Counted from the first letter of the stretch, positions 50,527 to 59,550 are shown. The stretch: DNA of 64,000 nt from Halanaeroarchaeum sp. HSR-CO (GCF_024972755.1 NZ_CP087724.1:1426001-1490000), one strand, 5' to 3'. The notes: generated by a model not told the origin, from the letters alone. A program made the numbers and translations.

Positions 50527-51774
50527 CTAGATTGTGATGACTTCGAGATCAACTGGGTGTTCCAACGCCCACTCGTTGGTGAGTACGGCAGTCTTGTCAT
50601 CAGTCCCTCCCTCGGTGAGAAGGCCGATGTGACGAAGGTGGTACTTGAACTGAAAGTGGATCCCCGATTTGTACACGGTTGGGTCGGTAAGCACTGATTC
50701 GTCGATGTCACCGTCAGCAGTGAGCACGTCTTCGCGCCTAGATTGGGTGATGAATACTTCCACGGCCAGTGGTTGGTTGATGCGGCAGGCTTCGTGGACG
50801 ACGTCGTCGATGGTAGCGGAGTTGATGCCGCGTTGGTGGAGGCGTTCGAGAGCTTCGACGATGAGTTGCGTTGGCTCGTACTGGATAGCAACCGAACGGG
50901 CGAGTTGCGCCCATCGTGGAGCGAGTTCGGTGAACCGTGTGGGGCGGCCTTTCCAGGAAGCGAATTCGTCGAGTGCAGCATCGACGGTCCCGTGTTGAGT
51001 GCGGGCAAAGCGGACGACTTCTGCACCGAGGTGCGTGAGTGTCTCTCCGTCCGGTCGATTGTCGACGAGACCGAGGAGGATTGCGCCGCGGCGGCCACCT
51101 GAGACGCTGTTGATCACGTGTTCGGCGTAGATGTCACGTGTATCGCCATCGGCGGCGAGAGCGAGTGCGTAGCCGAGGTAGTTCTTCGGGTGATTGACTG
51201 GGAAGCTGCCTTCTGTGAGTTGGTGCGTCGTGGCTTGGAATCGGATTGCATCGATAGTGATGGAGAAGTCACCGACGCCGGTGACGCGAGCGGGTTCGAC
51301 CAGCGTTGCGTCGTAGGGGCTTTCGACGCCGATGACACCGATGTTGAGGTCGCGGGCCAGTGCCCGTGCCTGGTCGGTGATGCTCTGGATTGGGGCGGCG
51401 ACGTACCCGATGTTGACTTCGGACAGGTGGCCGTGGGCCTGGTTGATGCCGGTTTTGACGTCGGCGGCGCTCGGATCGCTGTTGTGGCCTTTCGCTTCGA
51501 TTACCGTGACTGGAGTCGTTGCAGCGTCGGCGTTCAGGACCTCGAGAGCCGGCATTCCGACGCCGAGGAGGTCAGGCTCTCCGTTCGTGAGTCGAATGGT
51601 GTTGAACGGTGCTAGGCGCTGATGTACTTTGTCGGGGATCTGCCACCCGCCCCATGAGGGTTTTGTGAACTGAGTTTCCGTGACTGCGTAGTGGTCGGAG
51701 CTTGCGTTGAGGTCTGGATAGAGCGTATCTTTAGCGGCAGCGAGAACGGTGGGTTCTGTGAGCGTAGCTGCCAT
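50527..51774 (-). CDS. PD-(D/E)XK-like nuclease family protein, intact copy
   Basis: A protein of 415 residues from MAATLTEPTVLAAAK. The region GEPDLLGVGMPALEVLNADAATTPVTVIEAKGHNSDPSAADVKTG shows P-D-L...E-A-K on adjacent strands, the PD-(D/E)XK signature. Then come IGYVAAPIQSITDQARALARDLNIGVIGVESPY, a helical middle and a C-terminal region with GTVDAALDEF, RINQPLAVEVFITQSRRED and a final beta part. No HTH is obvious in the first half. It may be a restriction-type or repair nuclease. It stands alone; a broken second copy lies 2 kb away on the same strand. Confidence 0.7.
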   Translation of the reverse strand: MAATLTEPTVLAAAKDTLYPDLNASSDHYAVTETQFTKPSWGGWQIPDKVHQRLAPFNTIRLTNGEPDLLGVGMPALEVLNADAATTPVTVIEAKGHNSDPSAADVKTGINQAHGHLSEVNIGYVAAPIQSITDQARALARDLNIGVIGVESPYDATLVEPARVTGVGDFSITIDAIRFQATTHQLTEGSFPVNHPKNYLGYALALAADGDTRDIYAEHVINSVSGGRRGAILLGLVDNRPDGETLTHLGAEVVRFARTQHGTVDAALDEFASWKGRPTRFTELAPRWAQLARSVAIQYEPTQLIVEALERLHQRGINSATIDDVVHEACRINQPLAVEVFITQSRREDVLTADGDIDESVLTDPTVYKSGIHFQFKYHLRHIGLLTEGGTDDKTAVLTNEWALEHPVDLEVITI

Positions 51775-51935
51775 TACTGAAAACGCTCTCACTCGATAAC
51801 CATTAAATTGAATTTCGGGAGTGGCTTGCTATGTCGGTCCTCATTGGTTTCCCCTCCCTACTGGAGCGAACCTGCCGCCAATGACAAGAATAGCATTCCA
51901 TAGAATGATATACTTGCGTTACGTACGTTTTTCCG

Positions 51936-52466
51936 ATGCCAGACCCCGCCCCGCCGTTCGAGGACGTGAACGAGCGTGCCAGAGAAGACTGGAAAAAGGA
52001 GACCAGTCCATTCGACCGCGTGCGGTCCGTGATGCGGACAGCGTACGAGCCTCTGAGTGCGGCTACTATCGCCGAAAAAGCCCTCACGTCGGAGCAGACT
52101 GCCCGCAAACACCTTCGGTCCCTGGCCGAGCACGGCTACGTGGCGGAGACCGGGGCACCAGACTCGAAGGCGACGCTATATCAGCGCGATACCGACTCGC
52201 TCGCGCTCGAAAAGGCCCGCCGTATCCTCGACGAAACGGACACCGAGACCCTCTCACGACGCGTCTTGGAGATGCGCGAAGAGCTTCGAGAGTACGGTGA
52301 CCGCTTCGGCGCCAATACTCCCGAGGAGGCCGTCCGGGGCCACGCAGATATCGATGCGGAGACGCTCATGGAGTGGCGAACGACAAGGCGAAACCTCGCA
52401 TTCGCCGAAGTCGCACTCGCGCTCAGCGGGGTCGAAGACGCCACTGGAGCCGCCGAGGCAGTCTGA
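51936..52466 (+). CDS. HTH antitoxin-like protein, TumE module copy 3
   Basis: A protein of 176 residues. A winged helix spans residues 28-85 (DRVRSVMRTAYEPLSAATIAEKALTSEQTARKHLRSLAEHGYVAETGAPDSKATLYQRD), followed by the same helical C-terminal domain as the other copies (ALEKARRILDETDTETLSRRVLEMREELREYGDRFGANTPEEAVRGHADIDAETLMEWRTTRRNLAFAEVALAL). Its stop overlaps the start of the TumE-like gene (TGATG). It is divergent from the PD-(D/E)XK-like gene across a 161-base promoter region. Confidence 0.85.
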   Translation: MPDPAPPFEDVNERAREDWKKETSPFDRVRSVMRTAYEPLSAATIAEKALTSEQTARKHLRSLAEHGYVAETGAPDSKATLYQRDTDSLALEKARRILDETDTETLSRRVLEMREELREYGDRFGANTPEEAVRGHADIDAETLMEWRTTRRNLAFAEVALALSGVEDATGAAEAV

Positions 52467-52942
52467 TGCACTTCGACAGCGGAGACAGCGAATCACATAC
52501 GCTTCGAGGTGCAATCGACGTGGGGAAACTCGACGCGTTTCGAGATGCATTCACCGCGATCGAACCAATGGCCTCGGGCGAGATCGATGACAGACTAGAT
52601 CCCCGCGAACTCCGGCTCACGATTCCGTACGGTGTGGGGGAGACAGCGGACACCGTATTCACGGTTCGATGGACGACGATGGACGACTATAACATCCACT
52701 ACTCGGATGAGACAGCGCAGGACCTCCGCTGGGACCTCCACCCCCACGACTTCTCAGCACCCACCGACGACCGACATTTCCATCCGCCACCAGAGGCGTC
52801 AAGCGTGGATGGTGACGTGGAGGTATCGTGTCTTAGTGAGCCCTCGGTCGACCTCGTCGCCCGTGCCGTTCACCTCTTGTGGCGACAGGCGCTCGATGAG
52901 GGGTCGGTAGTCAACATCAACGCTGGAGAACATCCACCCTGA
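52466..52942 (+). CDS. TumE-like toxin candidate, copy 3
   Basis: A protein of 158 residues: ELRLTIPYGVGETADTVFTV, RWTTMDDYNIHYSDETAQDL, RWDLHPHDFSAPTDDRHFHP. The order beta strand, YNIHY, R-W-D-x-HPHD, H-F-H-PP is that of copy 1, although overall similarity is moderate. It starts at 52466 within the stop of the HTH gene. No other domain is visible. Confidence 0.75.
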   Translation: MHFDSGDSESHTLRGAIDVGKLDAFRDAFTAIEPMASGEIDDRLDPRELRLTIPYGVGETADTVFTVRWTTMDDYNIHYSDETAQDLRWDLHPHDFSAPTDDRHFHPPPEASSVDGDVEVSCLSEPSVDLVARAVHLLWRQALDEGSVVNINAGEHPP

Positions 52943-53054
52943 CCATGTGCGGATAGGGATATCGATTCGCTCAGATCTGAGGAGTTTGGCCGATTTCTAT
53001 AACACGTCGGCAAGCACCGACAATACCAATAATATGTAAAACTTATGAGTTTTC

Positions 53055-53324
53055 ATGGCAGAACATACCCGGAAAGTCGGTGATCGAGGGCAAGTCACCA
53101 TTCCAAAAGAGCTCCGTGACCGCCACGGAATCGAAGGTGGCGACGAGATCCGCTTCGTCGAAGTCAACGACGAGATCGTCATCAAACCACCGACGGACGA
53201 GGAGCGTTTGGCGGAAGGGTACAAGGACAGAGCACCCAGGTCTCGCCAGCTGGTCGAAGAGATGGACGGAACATCGGCAGAAGCAACCGAGCGGCTCGGA
53301 GACGCTCCAGAGTGGGGTGAGTAA
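53055..53324 (+). CDS. SpoVT/AbrB-type (MazE-like) antitoxin
   Basis: A protein of 89 residues. The swapped-hairpin AbrB domain is seen in residues 4-47 (TRKVGDRGQVTIPKELRDRHGIEGGDEIRFVEVNDEIVIKPP), followed by an acidic tail (ERLGDAPEWGE) that in MazE-type antitoxins binds the toxin. The mazF-like gene starts three bases after its stop. Confidence 0.9.
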   Translation: MAEHTRKVGDRGQVTIPKELRDRHGIEGGDEIRFVEVNDEIVIKPPTDEERLAEGYKDRAPRSRQLVEEMDGTSAEATERLGDAPEWGE

Positions 53325-53327
53325 CCT

Positions 53328-53678
53328 GTGCAGGTACGTCGCGGAGACATCGTCATTGTCGAATCGAATCCAACGAAGGGGAGTGAACAACAGGGTTCGA
53401 ATCGGCCCTGTGTCGTCATCCAAAACGACGTGGGTAACCAGTCCTCCCCAACGACGATTGTCGCCCCCCTATCAACGTAGTACGACGCCAATGACATCTA
53501 TCCGTTCGAGGTGGAAATCTTGGCTTCGAACACGACCCTCAATGACGATTCGGTGGCCGATCTCAGTCAGATTCGCGTGGTCGATGTCAACAGCCGAGTG
53601 AAGAAGAACATTGGGTCAGTGCCGGCGACGCAAATGGCGAAGATCGATGCTGCGATCAAACGTAGCCTCGGTCTGTAA
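53328..53678 (+). pseudogene. MazF/PemK-type toxin gene interrupted by TAG
   Basis: A GTG at 53328 opens the frame MQVRRGDIVIVESNPTKGSE...NRPCVVIQNDVGNQSSPTTIVAPLST, a typical MazF beginning (RGDI..., RP.VVIQND). TAG at 53478-53480 interrupts at codon 51, and the same frame continues YDANDIYPFEVEILASNTTL...SQIRVVDVNSRVKKNIGSVP to TAA 53676. Only this one lesion is present; a 116-residue toxin would result otherwise. Loss of the toxin with retention of the antitoxin is a common decay path. Confidence 0.88.
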
Positions 53679-53885
53679 GAATATCGATGCTGCGGATTCG
53701 TGAGTGGAGAATACGGGGCCTTGATTCGATACGCTGTTCGCAGTCCGAGCAACGCTAGGTTGGGTCTGGTTGACTGAATGTTAACGTCATTATCGTGATA
53801 ATCATTATTTAGAGTATGACCTTCTACAGGCGGGCAGGCCGAGTGCCTCGGGGCTTGACCCCGAGGGTGAAGGCCGTAAGCCCCA

Positions 53886-54293
53886 TTAAACGTGTTCCGT
53901 TCGCTCGATATACTGCTCAATCGTGTCGGTCGAAACATCGCCTGCCGTCCCAACGTAGTACGATTCCTCCCAAAATCCGCCACCCCACAGATACTCCTCC
54001 AAGAACGGTTCGTGCTGTTCCCACATCTCCCGCCCCGTAATGCTCTTGACCGTTCGCACAATCTCGCTCGGTGCGTGCTTCGGGTGGGCTGACAGGAACA
54101 GGTGTACGTGATCAGGAGAGATGTGGAGCGACAGTATCTCGTAGCCGTACTCGTCGCACACGTCGCGGAAACTCGCTTCCAGCGATTCATCGATGTGTTC
54201 GAGTATCGCGTGGCGGTACTTCGGACACCACACGAAGTGGTAGTTGACGTTGTACACCGTGTGGTTCGACCGCTTCTCGCCCATACCTACCAA
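53886..54293 (-). CDS. tnpA: TnpA, Y1 HUH transposase of IS200/IS605
   Basis: A protein of 135 residues (132 from an alternative ATG at 54284). Features: YHFVWCPKYRHAILE near the N-terminus; the HUH motif HVHLF in SLHISPDHVHLFLSAHP; and the C-terminal helix VSTDTIEQYIERTEHV, which carries the candidate nucleophilic Tyr, preceded by SYYVGTAGD. It moves single-stranded DNA by recognising the hairpin at each end. It is transcribed divergently from the tnpB unit. Confidence 0.95.
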   Translation of the reverse strand: MVGMGEKRSNHTVYNVNYHFVWCPKYRHAILEHIDESLEASFRDVCDEYGYEILSLHISPDHVHLFLSAHPKHAPSEIVRTVKSITGREMWEQHEPFLEEYLWGGGFWEESYYVGTAGDVSTDTIEQYIERTEHV

Positions 54294-54379
54294 TACAACG
54301 ACTAATCAGAAGTATTCTTTGAGATGACTTAGAGACTACCAACAGTAGACTTTTAAGCGTGGAAGAAAAAGGGGTAGAC

Positions 54380-54523
54380 GTGACGAAGCAACTCAAGGTA
54401 TCCGACACGGTGTACGACGACCTTGACGAACTCAAGGACGAGGAGGGGCACACGAGTTTCGACAGCGTACTCCGCACGCTCCTCCTTCACTACCGTCACG
54501 TCCAACCCAACGACCAAAAATGA
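54380..54523 (+). CDS. Small IS-encoded ribbon-helix-helix-like protein
   Basis: A 47-residue protein from GTG 54380: MTKQLKVSDTVYDDLDELKD, then EEGHTSFDSVLRTLLLHYRHVQPNDQK. The pattern (beta strand KQLKVSDTVYDDL, then helix ...FDSVLRTLLLHY) is that of small VapB/RHH-type DNA-binding proteins found next to TnpB genes in haloarchaea. Its stop overlaps the tnpB start (ATGA), so they are cotranslated. It may repress the element's promoter. Confidence 0.8.
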   Translation: MTKQLKVSDTVYDDLDELKDEEGHTSFDSVLRTLLLHYRHVQPNDQK

Positions 54524-55797
54524 CCAACGAACAGGCTCTCGTCAAGACGCTGGACTTCCAACTCGACATCCAAAGTGACAACGAGAGCCTGCTGTACGAC
54601 GCCACCCTTGAAGCGCGGTCGGTGTACAACGAAACCATCCGCCTCGCCAAGCAAGGCGTGGATTGGGACACGATTCCCGACCGAGTAGCCGATGACGCCA
54701 ACCTCGTGAAAAACACGACACAGCGCGTCGTTGCCAAAGCACTCAGCGCGATGGAGAACTACTACGAATACGACGACTTCAACCAGCCGAGCCACACCAA
54801 GGACGGCGCGTACCCACTCCGAGCGAACTACGAGGAAGGGTACAATCTGTCACTCAACGACGACGGCGACGTGGCATTCCGCATCAGCGCGAAGCCCTAC
54901 AAGCACGTCACGGGCGTTCTCGAAGGCGACGACGCCCACCTCGACGTTCTCAAAACCGCACTCGAAAGCGACGAGTGGAAGATTGGGACGGCAGAAGCCC
55001 TATTCCACAACGATAACGCCGAGTTGCACGTCAACGTCACCAACACCAAGCAGACCGTTCGAGACAGGCAGGACTCACGAACGGTCGTCGGCGTGGACGT
55101 GAACGAAGACAACGTGGCTCTCACCGCTCTCTCTGAGGATGGCATTGAGGACTCGTTGGTTATCGACTTCCCCGAAATCAAGTTCGAGCGTCATCGCTAC
55201 TTCACGATGCGGAAGCGCGTGCAAAACGCGGGGAAAGAGAGCATTCACGATACGTTGGAAGGACGCGAGGAACGGTTCGTCCGTGACCGACTCCACAAGG
55301 TGAGCCGTCACATCGTAGAGTGGAGCCGTCAGTTCGAGGAGCCGTGCATCGTCTTTGAAGACCTCAAAGAGATGCGCGACAGTATCGACTACGGTACGCG
55401 GATGAACCGACGCTTGCACCATCTCCCGTTCCGCGCCCTCCAGTTCTATACGTCGTACAAGGCGTCGTTCGAGGGCATCCCGACTGGATGGATTGACCCG
55501 TACAAGACGAGTCAACGGTGTCCGCTGTGCGGGCACGCCGAGCGAGCGAACCGCAACAAGAAGCGATTCAAATGTCGGGACTGTGGGCATCAAGACCACA
55601 GCGACCGGGGTGCAAGCGTCAACATCGCCGTGAAAGGCATCAAGAAGCATCAGGACTGGAATGTGCCTGCTCTCAACAGCCTTCCACAAGTGCGGAAGGT
55701 GCGACGGCAGGCATCGGGGGCCGTGGACGCCCCGACCGTGACCTCGGATACCGCGAGAGGGCATCAACCCAATGGTATCCGAGGCGTGTCCGACTAA
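54520..55797 (+). CDS. tnpB: TnpB RNA-guided DNA endonuclease of complete element
   Basis: A protein of 425 residues. RuvC residues Asp193 (VVGVDVNEDN), Glu280 (CIVFEDLKEM) and Asp362 (SDRGASVNIA); zinc finger C334-x2-C337 and C352-x2-C355. It belongs to a different subgroup from the TnpB at 36.1 kb: GVDVNEDN versus GIDLGI and a longer N-terminal domain. The 3' noncoding tail of 40 bases plus the end of the gene would encode the omega RNA. Confidence 0.95.
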   Translation: MTNEQALVKTLDFQLDIQSDNESLLYDATLEARSVYNETIRLAKQGVDWDTIPDRVADDANLVKNTTQRVVAKALSAMENYYEYDDFNQPSHTKDGAYPLRANYEEGYNLSLNDDGDVAFRISAKPYKHVTGVLEGDDAHLDVLKTALESDEWKIGTAEALFHNDNAELHVNVTNTKQTVRDRQDSRTVVGVDVNEDNVALTALSEDGIEDSLVIDFPEIKFERHRYFTMRKRVQNAGKESIHDTLEGREERFVRDRLHKVSRHIVEWSRQFEEPCIVFEDLKEMRDSIDYGTRMNRRLHHLPFRALQFYTSYKASFEGIPTGWIDPYKTSQRCPLCGHAERANRNKKRFKCRDCGHQDHSDRGASVNIAVKGIKKHQDWNVPALNSLPQVRKVRRQASGAVDAPTVTSDTARGHQPNGIRGVSD

Positions 55798-55837
55798 TCC
55801 ACGGGAAGCCTCGGGGCTTGACCCCGAGGCGGTTCAC

Positions 55838-56095
55838 GGGTTGCTCAACAACACGTCCTTCGAGAGCACTCCGACAGGCTACGAGGTGTCCGCCCGCGGC
55901 TATCCACGAGAAACCACGGAGATCTACGACGATCACTATGACACGATCTGGGCGCTCATCCGACAGGCACACGACGGCATCACGAGCGAGGCTTACGAGC
56001 CAGAGCCGTTCGAGCTCATCAACGAGGAGGCCTGCCCGGACTGTGACTATCGGGAGATGTGTGCTGACCGCCTGTCGACGGAGGTGCGACGATGA
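55838..56095 (+). pseudogene. Helicase-partner nuclease, 3' remnant cut by IS
   Basis: The frame entering from the IS right end reads GLLNNTSFESTPTGYEVSAR, DTIWALIRQAHDGITSEAYE, and ends ACPDCDYREMCADRLSTEVRR. The Cys-rich end C-x2-C-x5-C is the C-terminal part of an iron-sulfur RecB/AddB-type nuclease domain. Its TGA overlaps the ATG of the downstream helicase-nuclease gene by four bases, so it was the first gene of that operon; the N-terminal portion has been lost. No matching 5' piece is seen left of the element. Confidence 0.72.
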
Positions 56096-59000
56096 GCGGC
56101 GACAGTAACGAGTACCCGTCGTGGTATCCGGTACCGGACGAAGATGTGTCCCCGGAGCCCCAGCAGCGCACGATTATCAACTCCACCGCGTACCCGATGC
56201 GGGTGCTCGCCGGAGCGGGCACGGGCAAGACGTTCACGATGGTCCGGAAGATCGAACACCTCATCGACGAGGAGGGCGTGTCACCGGACCGGATTCTCGC
56301 GCTGACGTTCACGAACAACGCCGCCGACTCCATGCGCGAGAAACTCAACGCGAAACTCGGTGCCGCTGGCTACGATATCGACGCGTACACGTATCACTCG
56401 ATAGCCAACGAGATCCTCTCCGAGTACGCGTACGAGGCGGGCATCGACCCGGATTTCGAGGTTGCCACGGACCCCGAGAAATACGCCATCGTCCTGGACG
56501 TCCTGGACGACATCGAGTATCGATCTGTGAAACCCAACGTGTACGGGAACGATGGGTACGCGTCAGGGGCCGCGTCGAAGCTGCTCAACTTCATCTCCTC
56601 GATGAAGCGCAGCGGCATTACGCCGGCTGACATCGATGCGTTCCTTGGCCCTGCTGAGCGCGTCTACGAGCTCGCCGACCTTCCGGAGCGTATCGAAGAG
56701 ATTGCCAGCGACCATCTGGGCGGCCGCTCCGTGTCAAGCGTACTGGATTCGCTACCAGACGCGCGGGCTGCGGTGGTCGCTGAACGCGACGCACTTGGCA
56801 CCCATGGTATCGAAGCCAGTGCACGCGATTTTCTCGACCGCATCGTGGACCTTTGTGACGCACTGGAAGTTGCGTTCGAAGCCCACGAGGCGGGCAAGCG
56901 GGAACTGCCGGACAACGCGTACAAGCTGCCAAAGTACCTGCTCGGAGGATACGCAAGCGGTGCGCCGAAAGGGATTCCAGACGATCTCGACCTCGAACTC
57001 ACGGATCATCTCGAGTCGTTCATCTCGGACAGTCTCACTGCCCGGGACCTCACCGCCGGGTACGCAGCGTACGAGCGCGAACTCGCTGCGCGAAATCTCA
57101 TCGACTTCGACGGCCTCGTCGTGAAGGCGGCTGCCCTGATGGATTCGCCAGTCGGCGAGGAAATCGCTGACCAGTGGGACTACGTCTTCTGTGATGAGTT
57201 TCAGGACACCGACCGATTACAGTTCGACCTCGTCACCGCACTCGTCACCGACGACAACCTGTTCGTCGTTGGTGACGACGACCAGGCGATCTACGAGTGG
57301 CGCGGCGCACACGTCGCCAACATTACCGACGAGCTCGACCAGGCTTTCGCGGCCCTCACCGACGAGCCACTGGAGGAAAACTTCCGCTCCAGACAACCGA
57401 TTCTCGACCTGGCGAACGAAGCGATACAGAAACTCGATCACCGCCACCGGCACAAGACGCTCAGACGCGTCGACGAACCAGACTACGACGGCGATACAGT
57501 CGCCACCGTCGAATTGCCGGACGACGAGGCAGACGCGGACGGTCCGGGCCAACTACGCACGGTCGTCCAGAATTTGTTGAGCGGCACCGCTGAACACCTC
57601 GACACGGCATACGACCCCGGTGATATCGCGGTGCTCGTGCGGAAGAACGACCACGCCACACCCGTAATCGAGGAATTCGAAGACGCCGGCATCCCGTACC
57701 AGGTGGCCGGCGATCTGGCCACGGAATCTGTCGGCGTCGGGACCGTGACTGCGTACCTGAAAGCGCTCGCACGATCAGAGGACGAGGTGAGCTGGAATCG
57801 CATCCTGCAAATGCGTTATCGGCTCTGCGACGCGGACCTCCGCACCCTCAACGGGGGCGAACAGCCGCTCGTGGACACGCTCCTGGAGACACCGCTTGAT
57901 GAATTCGAGGAACCCGACCGCGTCGCAGCGGCCCGCGAGCACGTCACGGAACTTCTGGATATCCGCGACTCGGCGTCGCTCAGCCACCTGTACCGCAAGC
58001 TCACGGACATCACGAACATCGAGTGGTATCTCAGCGAGCAGGAGCGCCGGGACCTCGCGCAGCTCGAAAACGTCATCGAACAGTATGGGGATAGTGCCAT
58101 CCAACCACCGCTTACACCGGAGTTCATCGACTCGCTCGAACACTACGATTCACTGTTCGACGAGAGCGGGTCGACACCGTCGAGTCAGCCGGACGTTGCA
58201 GACGACGCGGTCAACGTGATGACGATCCACAAGAGCAAGGGCCTGGATTTCCCGGTCGTCATCGTCCCGCAAGTCACCGCCGACGAGTGGGCTCCGAGTT
58301 CACGCGCGTACGACGGGTTCGAAACCAGCCTTTCGGATGGGCCAGAAGCGGCGTTCGCAGAGGACTTCGTCGAGCGCGACGCCCATGAGACCCGTCGCGT
58401 GTTTCACGTGGCAATTACGCGGGCCGAAGACGTTCTCGTTCTCCAGGGTGGGAGTGAGGATGATGACGACTCTGCCGACGTACACCCTGTATCGGAGACC
58501 GTTGACGAGATTTTACCCGCCACCATCCCGTGGCAGCCAGAGCGCGGGCACCTCCCACTCTGGACCGACGTCGAGGAGAGTCTCCCGGATGCGGCAATAG
58601 ACTGGACTGACTCGTTGGCCAGCGAGACAGTTGAGCAGATTGGAGGGACCGTCAATCACGACGGAGAAGAACTCGGAGTTAAGACGGCCCGTGACCGCGT
58701 GATAGACCTCGCAACAGCGACGCTCAATGGAGAGCTCTCTCCGAGTGACGACCGAGAGACGCTCCAGGTTCCGTCGCTGACTGGCCCGTCGGCACCGTCA
58801 CCGCCGCTTGTCCATAGCTACACCTCACTGGCAGCCTACGAGGACTGCCCGCGGAAACATTACCTGGAGTACGTGGTCAACGCGTTCCCCGACTATCAGG
58901 AAGTGCCGAGTGAGATCGGGGGTGGCGTGTCACAACGTGAGATCGGGTTGCTGTTCCACGATACCGCCGAGCAAGCCGCGAACCAAAACGTCCTCGACCG

Positions 59001-59550
59001 TGAGGAGTGGTACGAAATCGCTGAGCGGCTCGCCAGTCAGCGCCGAGCCAAAGACGCGCTCTCGGCGGCCAAGCAGGCGATTGACCGGTATTTCGAGTTG
59101 GATATCTCCGAGTACGAAATCATCGATGCTGAGCGCAGGTTCGAGATCGAGCTCGGAGAGCACACACTCACGGGGTACATTGATGCAGTTTACCGGACAC
59201 CCGACGACGAACTGATCGTTATCGACTACAAGGCGACCGAACGATACCGGGATCTGGACGACGACAAGCAACTACCGATCTACTTGCTCGCATGTCGGGA
59301 CTTGTACGATGCGCCAGTTAATCAGGCCGGATACGCCTATGTCGGTGACATTGGACCAAAAGTCGAATCACGTGGATTCAGCGATCCTGAGCTCACAACG
59401 GTCGAATCTGAGGTCACGAGCATGATGAACGAGATTTCGGAACTGTCCTTCAGACGCTTTTCGTCCGGCGATCACTGTCAATGGTGCGACCATAATCACC
59501 TCGATTGTGCACCTGCATCACTTCTCGGCGGTTCGGAATTTGAATCATAG
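56092..59550 (+). CDS. UvrD-like helicase with C-terminal PD-(D/E)XK nuclease (AddA/PcrA-like)
   Basis: A protein of 1152 residues. Superfamily 1 motifs: Walker A AGAGTGKT (40-47), Ia LALTFTNNAADSM, Walker B FCDEFQDTD, III GDDDQAIYEWRGA, IV LEENFRSRQPI, V MTIHKSKGLDFPVVIVP, VI VAITRAED. The C-terminal 280 residues are a RecB-type nuclease: SYTSLAAYEDCPRKHYLEYV, GLLFHDTAEQAA, GYIDAVYRTPDDELIVIDYKATE and the Cys set DHCQWCDHNHLDC, which with the Cys in CPRKH would hold an Fe-S cluster. It resembles AddA/RecB-like end-processing enzymes or anti-phage helicase-nucleases. Since its partner gene is interrupted, the system may be inactive. Confidence 0.92.
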   Translation: MSGDSNEYPSWYPVPDEDVSPEPQQRTIINSTAYPMRVLAGAGTGKTFTMVRKIEHLIDEEGVSPDRILALTFTNNAADSMREKLNAKLGAAGYDIDAYTYHSIANEILSEYAYEAGIDPDFEVATDPEKYAIVLDVLDDIEYRSVKPNVYGNDGYASGAASKLLNFISSMKRSGITPADIDAFLGPAERVYELADLPERIEEIASDHLGGRSVSSVLDSLPDARAAVVAERDALGTHGIEASARDFLDRIVDLCDALEVAFEAHEAGKRELPDNAYKLPKYLLGGYASGAPKGIPDDLDLELTDHLESFISDSLTARDLTAGYAAYERELAARNLIDFDGLVVKAAALMDSPVGEEIADQWDYVFCDEFQDTDRLQFDLVTALVTDDNLFVVGDDDQAIYEWRGAHVANITDELDQAFAALTDEPLEENFRSRQPILDLANEAIQKLDHRHRHKTLRRVDEPDYDGDTVATVELPDDEADADGPGQLRTVVQNLLSGTAEHLDTAYDPGDIAVLVRKNDHATPVIEEFEDAGIPYQVAGDLATESVGVGTVTAYLKALARSEDEVSWNRILQMRYRLCDADLRTLNGGEQPLVDTLLETPLDEFEEPDRVAAAREHVTELLDIRDSASLSHLYRKLTDITNIEWYLSEQERRDLAQLENVIEQYGDSAIQPPLTPEFIDSLEHYDSLFDESGSTPSSQPDVADDAVNVMTIHKSKGLDFPVVIVPQVTADEWAPSSRAYDGFETSLSDGPEAAFAEDFVERDAHETRRVFHVAITRAEDVLVLQGGSEDDDDSADVHPVSETVDEILPATIPWQPERGHLPLWTDVEESLPDAAIDWTDSLASETVEQIGGTVNHDGEELGVKTARDRVIDLATATLNGELSPSDDRETLQVPSLTGPSAPSPPLVHSYTSLAAYEDCPRKHYLEYVVNAFPDYQEVPSEIGGGVSQREIGLLFHDTAEQAANQNVLDREEWYEIAERLASQRRAKDALSAAKQAIDRYFELDISEYEIIDAERRFEIELGEHTLTGYIDAVYRTPDDELIVIDYKATERYRDLDDDKQLPIYLLACRDLYDAPVNQAGYAYVGDIGPKVESRGFSDPELTTVESEVTSMMNEISELSFRRFSSGDHCQWCDHNHLDCAPASLLGGSEFES

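Larger units (their letters stand above)
53828..55837 (+). mobile_element. Complete IS200/IS605 element (tnpA, small gene, tnpB)
   Basis: The left end follows CTAC (53824-53827) and has the hairpin CCTCGGGG-CTTGA-CCCCGAGG. The right end carries the same hairpin, CCTCGGGG-CTTGA-CCCCGAGG, and ends GCGGTTCAC at 55837; comparison with the element at 36035-37378 defines both boundaries. About 2.0 kb. It carries divergent tnpA and a two-gene plus-strand unit including tnpB, all intact, so it should be active. It is inserted in, and truncates, a nuclease gene (55838-56095). Confidence 0.88.

Noticed and set aside
53389-53410. GGTTCGAATC segment as a possible tRNA T-arm or att copy
   Set aside because: It lies within the mazF coding frame, and no tRNA fold surrounds it.
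19298-53480. Amber codons in tnpB and mazF as evidence of recoding (pyrrolysine or suppressor)
   Set aside because: Other broken genes here have TGA and TAA stops and frameshifts as well, no pylT/pylS is seen, and Pyl use is not known in haloarchaea. Ordinary decay is simpler.
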